From: Acidobacteriota bacterium
Lineage (GTDB): Bacteria > Acidobacteriota > Blastocatellia > Pyrinomonadales > Pyrinomonadaceae
Length of the DNA: 36,182 nt
Direction of reading: 5' to 3'
Assembly: GCA_019639215.1 (NCBI GenBank)
Contig: JAHBSH010000016.1
Location: 1 to 36,182 of the forward strand
The position numbers and the translations under genes were made by a program. The notes under the pieces are model-generated. The model was not told the DNA's origin. It searched no databases and saw only the letters and a program-made list of their open reading frames with translations. This document shows, piece after piece, positions 33,634-36,182 of the stretch. Each line of letters starts with the position of its first letter. Position 1 is the first letter of the stretch.

Positions 33634-34434
33634 ATGTGGAAAATAACCGAAGAGATAGAACAGTACCGTGACCGTAAATGGAGGCGCGAAGATTCGCTCC
33701 GTATAAAAACAGCCGAAGATATCGAAAACATGGTTGATGATATCGGCTTTTGTCTCGGACTTACCGATGAAAGAAAACGGATGCCTTCGGTATATATTGC
33801 GGTCTGTGGCCGACGCGATGCACACATGCCACGTAATGTACAGAAAGACCCAGAAGCCAGCACAGCTTGGGTTTTAAAGGATGAGGTCATTGCGCTCGGT
33901 CGCATCTATTACGGAAAGATCTATAAAGGACATTCGATGTTTGTTTCTCGCAGACTTGTACCCGCGTTTAATTCTGTCTGGGGATGCTCAAAAGCCGGTG
34001 AAGCGGGAATTTTGTCGAAGCCAGCACAGACGGTTTTAAAAGTACTTCGAAAAGAATGGGAAATGGCTACGAGTGACCTTCGCGAAGCTTGCGGTTTTAA
34101 GGACAAGAATGAACTGAGCAAAGCCCTCGACGAACTGCAAAAGCGCATGAAAGTTGTCCCTCAGGAGGTAGCTTACTCACCGAAATTTACCTACATCTGG
34201 ACAACTGCAGAAGCACGTTTTCCAAAAGAATTGAGTGCCAAAATAAAGCGAGAAGACGCAATCCGCGAGATCGCCCGCGCATATCTGAGTATGTGCGGGC
34301 GAACATTGGTTGGTGAATTGGCTGGTAAATTCAGCCTTTCACGACGTGATGCTGGAAAGGCGAACCACGAATTGGTCGATGAAGGTTTCGCCGAATGTCT
34401 AGATAATGGGGTATATCAGTTAACTAATATTTGA
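33634..34434 (+). CDS. AlkZ-related winged-helix protein
   Basis: 266 residues from the ATG at 33634 (MWKITEEIEQYRDRKWRRED). An ATG 13 codons upstream lies in the terminator stem, so it is unlikely to be the start. VWGCSKAGEAG lies in the middle, and CGRRDAHMP, then AWVLKDEVIALGRIYYGKI, match what I recall of AlkZ-related proteins (kin of the YcaQ/AlkZ DNA glycosylases). Two winged-helix segments follow: TVLKVLRKEWEMATSDLRE and RTLVGELAGKFSLSRRDAG. The YcaQ catalytic QxQ motif is not visible, so glycosylase activity is doubtful. A role in DNA binding is inferred. No neighbour hints at a pathway. Confidence 0.55.
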   Translation: MWKITEEIEQYRDRKWRREDSLRIKTAEDIENMVDDIGFCLGLTDERKRMPSVYIAVCGRRDAHMPRNVQKDPEASTAWVLKDEVIALGRIYYGKIYKGHSMFVSRRLVPAFNSVWGCSKAGEAGILSKPAQTVLKVLRKEWEMATSDLREACGFKDKNELSKALDELQKRMKVVPQEVAYSPKFTYIWTTAEARFPKELSAKIKREDAIREIARAYLSMCGRTLVGELAGKFSLSRRDAGKANHELVDEGFAECLDNGVYQLTNI

Positions 34435-34452
34435 TCTACCCTTTGAGATTTC

Positions 34453-36182
34453 CTATCGACCCCGGCCAAGATCAGTCGAAGCTGCAGTGCTGATAGGCAT
34501 AAAGGTCACTTCGGCCATTGAATCAGCAAGCGTGACAACCTGTGGAGCATACTGAAAATTGCGCGAAGTAACGCTTACGACATAGGTCTCACCGGACATC
34601 AGACCCTCAAAGCTGAAGTAGCCAAATGATCCGGTACGCGACACCCTAGAATTTCCATTGGCATCGGTGATCGTAACGGTAGCATTTAGCAATCCTGCAG
34701 TTCCATTAGCAAAAACACGCCCATTGACAGCCCCCAGACCGGCGCTTGGAGCCGGATTGAATGAACCTGCACTAACAGCCAGTTCGCACAAGCCGCCGAA
34801 CAAATATGTCGCCTGCGGCTGTGTCACGTTCCCTGTTTCATCGACATATCGAGCCCGTGTGCTATTTGCCGAGGACGGAGCGGCCGTTAGTGGTAGTCGC
34901 TGGCCGTTCGATGCAGGGGTAACGTCCACATCATAATGCATTGTCACGACCCCTCCAGCCACAACCACTCCCGGATCCCAAGATATATTTCCTGTTCCGC
35001 CTATAGACGGTTGCGAAATGATGCCGCCGTTAGTGACAGATATATTGCCGGCAAAGACGACTCCGCCGCCCGGGATATTTGAGGTGATCATATGATTAGG
35101 CGAAGAGAATGTCACGGGATGGGCTGTGGGATTGTGAAAAATAACGCTGACACGCATTCTGCCCGTCTGGCCAACCCCGACCGGATTTGGGCCGGACACC
35201 TGTGTGTATCGCTGCGAGAGCTGCGGCTTCACCGGCCCTGAACCGCTATCGGTCGGCAGATAGATGCGAAAGGAATTTGCCGCGGGATTCGCAGTCGGCG
35301 GATTATTAGCCGCTTGCGAATTGGTCATATAAAAAGTAGCATAGTTGGAATTCTGCCCGCCGGATACGATGTACGATGTGATCGACATATTTCCCGTCCA
35401 AATGCCGTAATCGGCCGAGACCTGGTCGGTCGTCCAGCCGCTGAAATTGCCTCTTGACCAGGAATTATTGACGGACAGCTGACCCGACGAAAAATTCTGT
35501 GTAAAAGCGTTCGAGTTACTGATAAAGCTCATCGAACCGACCGTACCGCTGGCACTGTCATAGTCAAAATCGTTCTTTGCCGCTGAACATCCTGATGTGA
35601 TGTAAGGATACAGCGTATAGGAGCGGGTCAATGTCCCGGAGGTTGGATTGTTCACTCCTAATTGAACATAACTCGCAGCGTAAATGTTCAGTTCGGTGCC
35701 ACCTGCGCCCGATGTTCCGTCGTGAGCGCGGATGCCGACAGCGTTGATATCGTCACCGCTCGTGACGGAATCCGACATATTGATGCGAACCTCCCAATGG
35801 CCGGGCATGGGTAAACGATCATCGTGGATCTCAACATTATCCGCAAAGAATGTTCTGGTGGTACCAGAACCATATCCGCCTGCACGGCGAAAGCGGATAC
35901 GCATATTATTGGAGATAAAACCTGTGACGTCATACATTCTTGTTCCGGAACCGCCCGCACCCCCACTAAACGTTTCTAGTGTGGTCCAGGTTGTACCATT
36001 GTTGCCCGAAACCTCGACGGCGATCTGATTTGCATTCCCACCTGATCCGGTTGTTCTATAACTGAACGAAAGGAATGCGGTATTAAAATTCAGTCCGGTA
36101 CCAGAGAGATCTGCCTGCCGCCAGACAGTTTGCCCGCTGCCGCTGCTGAAGCCGCCTATCCGAAGCTCACCACCTGAAACCT
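34453..36182 (-). CDS. Large secreted/surface protein, C-terminal part (5' end beyond window)
   Basis: The frame is open from the right edge to the TAG at 34453, giving about 575 residues; the Met at 35937 is internal. The sequence is rich in Gly, Ser, Thr and Asn, with beta-sandwich repeats. Visible are discoidin/CBM-like pieces (FSYRTTGSGGNANQIAVEVS, then TTWTTLETFSGGAGGSGTRM), a DUF11-like segment (RVSVIFHNPTAHPVTFSSP) and, in the last 100 residues, a carboxypeptidase-regulatory/CnaB-like domain (NGRVFANGTAGLLNATVTIT, ISVTSRNF-type strand, ending VTFMP). These are typical of large extracellular proteins or adhesins. There is no sorting motif at the C-terminus (it ends STDLGRGR). It converges on the AlkZ-related gene with an 18-base gap. 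Confidence 0.72.
   Translation of the reverse strand, partial: VSGGELRIGGFSSGSGQTVWRQADLSGTGLNFNTAFLSFSYRTTGSGGNANQIAVEVSGNNGTTWTTLETFSGGAGGSGTRMYDVTGFISNNMRIRFRRAGGYGSGTTRTFFADNVEIHDDRLPMPGHWEVRINMSDSVTSGDDINAVGIRAHDGTSGAGGTELNIYAASYVQLGVNNPTSGTLTRSYTLYPYITSGCSAAKNDFDYDSASGTVGSMSFISNSNAFTQNFSSGQLSVNNSWSRGNFSGWTTDQVSADYGIWTGNMSITSYIVSGGQNSNYATFYMTNSQAANNPPTANPAANSFRIYLPTDSGSGPVKPQLSQRYTQVSGPNPVGVGQTGRMRVSVIFHNPTAHPVTFSSPNHMITSNIPGGGVVFAGNISVTNGGIISQPSIGGTGNISWDPGVVVAGGVVTMHYDVDVTPASNGQRLPLTAAPSSANSTRARYVDETGNVTQPQATYLFGGLCELAVSAGSFNPAPSAGLGAVNGRVFANGTAGLLNATVTITDANGNSRVSRTGSFGYFSFEGLMSGETYVVSVTSRNFQYAPQVVTLADSMAEVTFMPISTAASTDLGRGR

Noticed and set aside
1-36182. tRNA or rRNA genes
   Set aside because: No TTCGAATC-type T-arm with matching acceptor stem and no rRNA core sequences were seen in the intergenic regions by eye; a covariance scan was not possible.

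Overview
The window looks like a chromosomal segment of a free-living, diderm-type bacterium. Gene families and style (HEAT-cyclophilin fusion, DUF4112 protein, Klenow-type DNA polymerase I, RNase E/G with a split S1 domain, weak Shine-Dalgarno signals, many intergenic palindromes) suggest Acidobacteriota, probably Blastocatellia/Pyrinomonadaceae. This placement is inferred from remembered family distributions; no rRNA gene or other decisive marker is present.

Region 1 (about 1-15170, plus strand) is a polysaccharide (O-antigen or exopolysaccharide) locus. In order it holds: a Wzx-like flippase cut by the left window edge, a low-GC glycosyltransferase, a methyltransferase with an N-terminal zinc ribbon, a GT4 glycosyltransferase, a HAD hydrolase, a UbiA-like membrane protein, a GT-C-like membrane glycosyltransferase, asparagine synthase (asnB-type), another GT4 glycosyltransferase, a WecA-like initiating phosphoglycosyltransferase fused to part of a CapD-like protein, a membrane-anchored TPR plus carbohydrate-binding protein, and an O-antigen ligase/polymerase. 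Read as a pathway, the WecA homologue starts a lipid-linked chain, soluble glycosyltransferases extend it, the methyltransferase and amidotransferase may modify it or its precursors, the flippase moves it across the membrane, and the ligase/polymerase finishes it. The HAD, UbiA and GT-C genes sit side by side and may make and use a polyprenyl-phosphate pentose donor.

Region 2 (15155-28998) is mostly housekeeping: a 933-residue secreted TPR protein with a Pro/Glu/Lys-rich linker (minus), an unrecognised 172-residue protein, a coiled-coil zinc-ribbon protein, DNA polymerase I without the 5' nuclease (minus), RNase E/G with a roughly 400-residue disordered insertion in S1 and a good terminator, then a minus-strand run of an uncharacterised 141-residue protein, a HEAT-cyclophilin, a small membrane-anchored protein and a DUF4112 protein.

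Region 3 (29000-31290) is poor in genes and rich in repeats. It contains 21-bp tandem repeats, an IS200/IS605-like Y1 transposase between inverted double-hairpin ends, and over 1 kb of REP-like palindromes. The same palindrome families recur at 19.45-19.62, 21.70-21.74 and 25.06-25.24 kb. Several copies differ by compensating stem changes, so the hairpin itself seems to be under selection.

Region 4 (31289-36182) holds an OsmC-family protein (minus), a secreted glycine-zipper protein, an AlkZ-related winged-helix protein, and the C-terminal part of a large secreted protein that runs off the right edge (minus). No rRNA, tRNA, CRISPR array or replication origin was seen.
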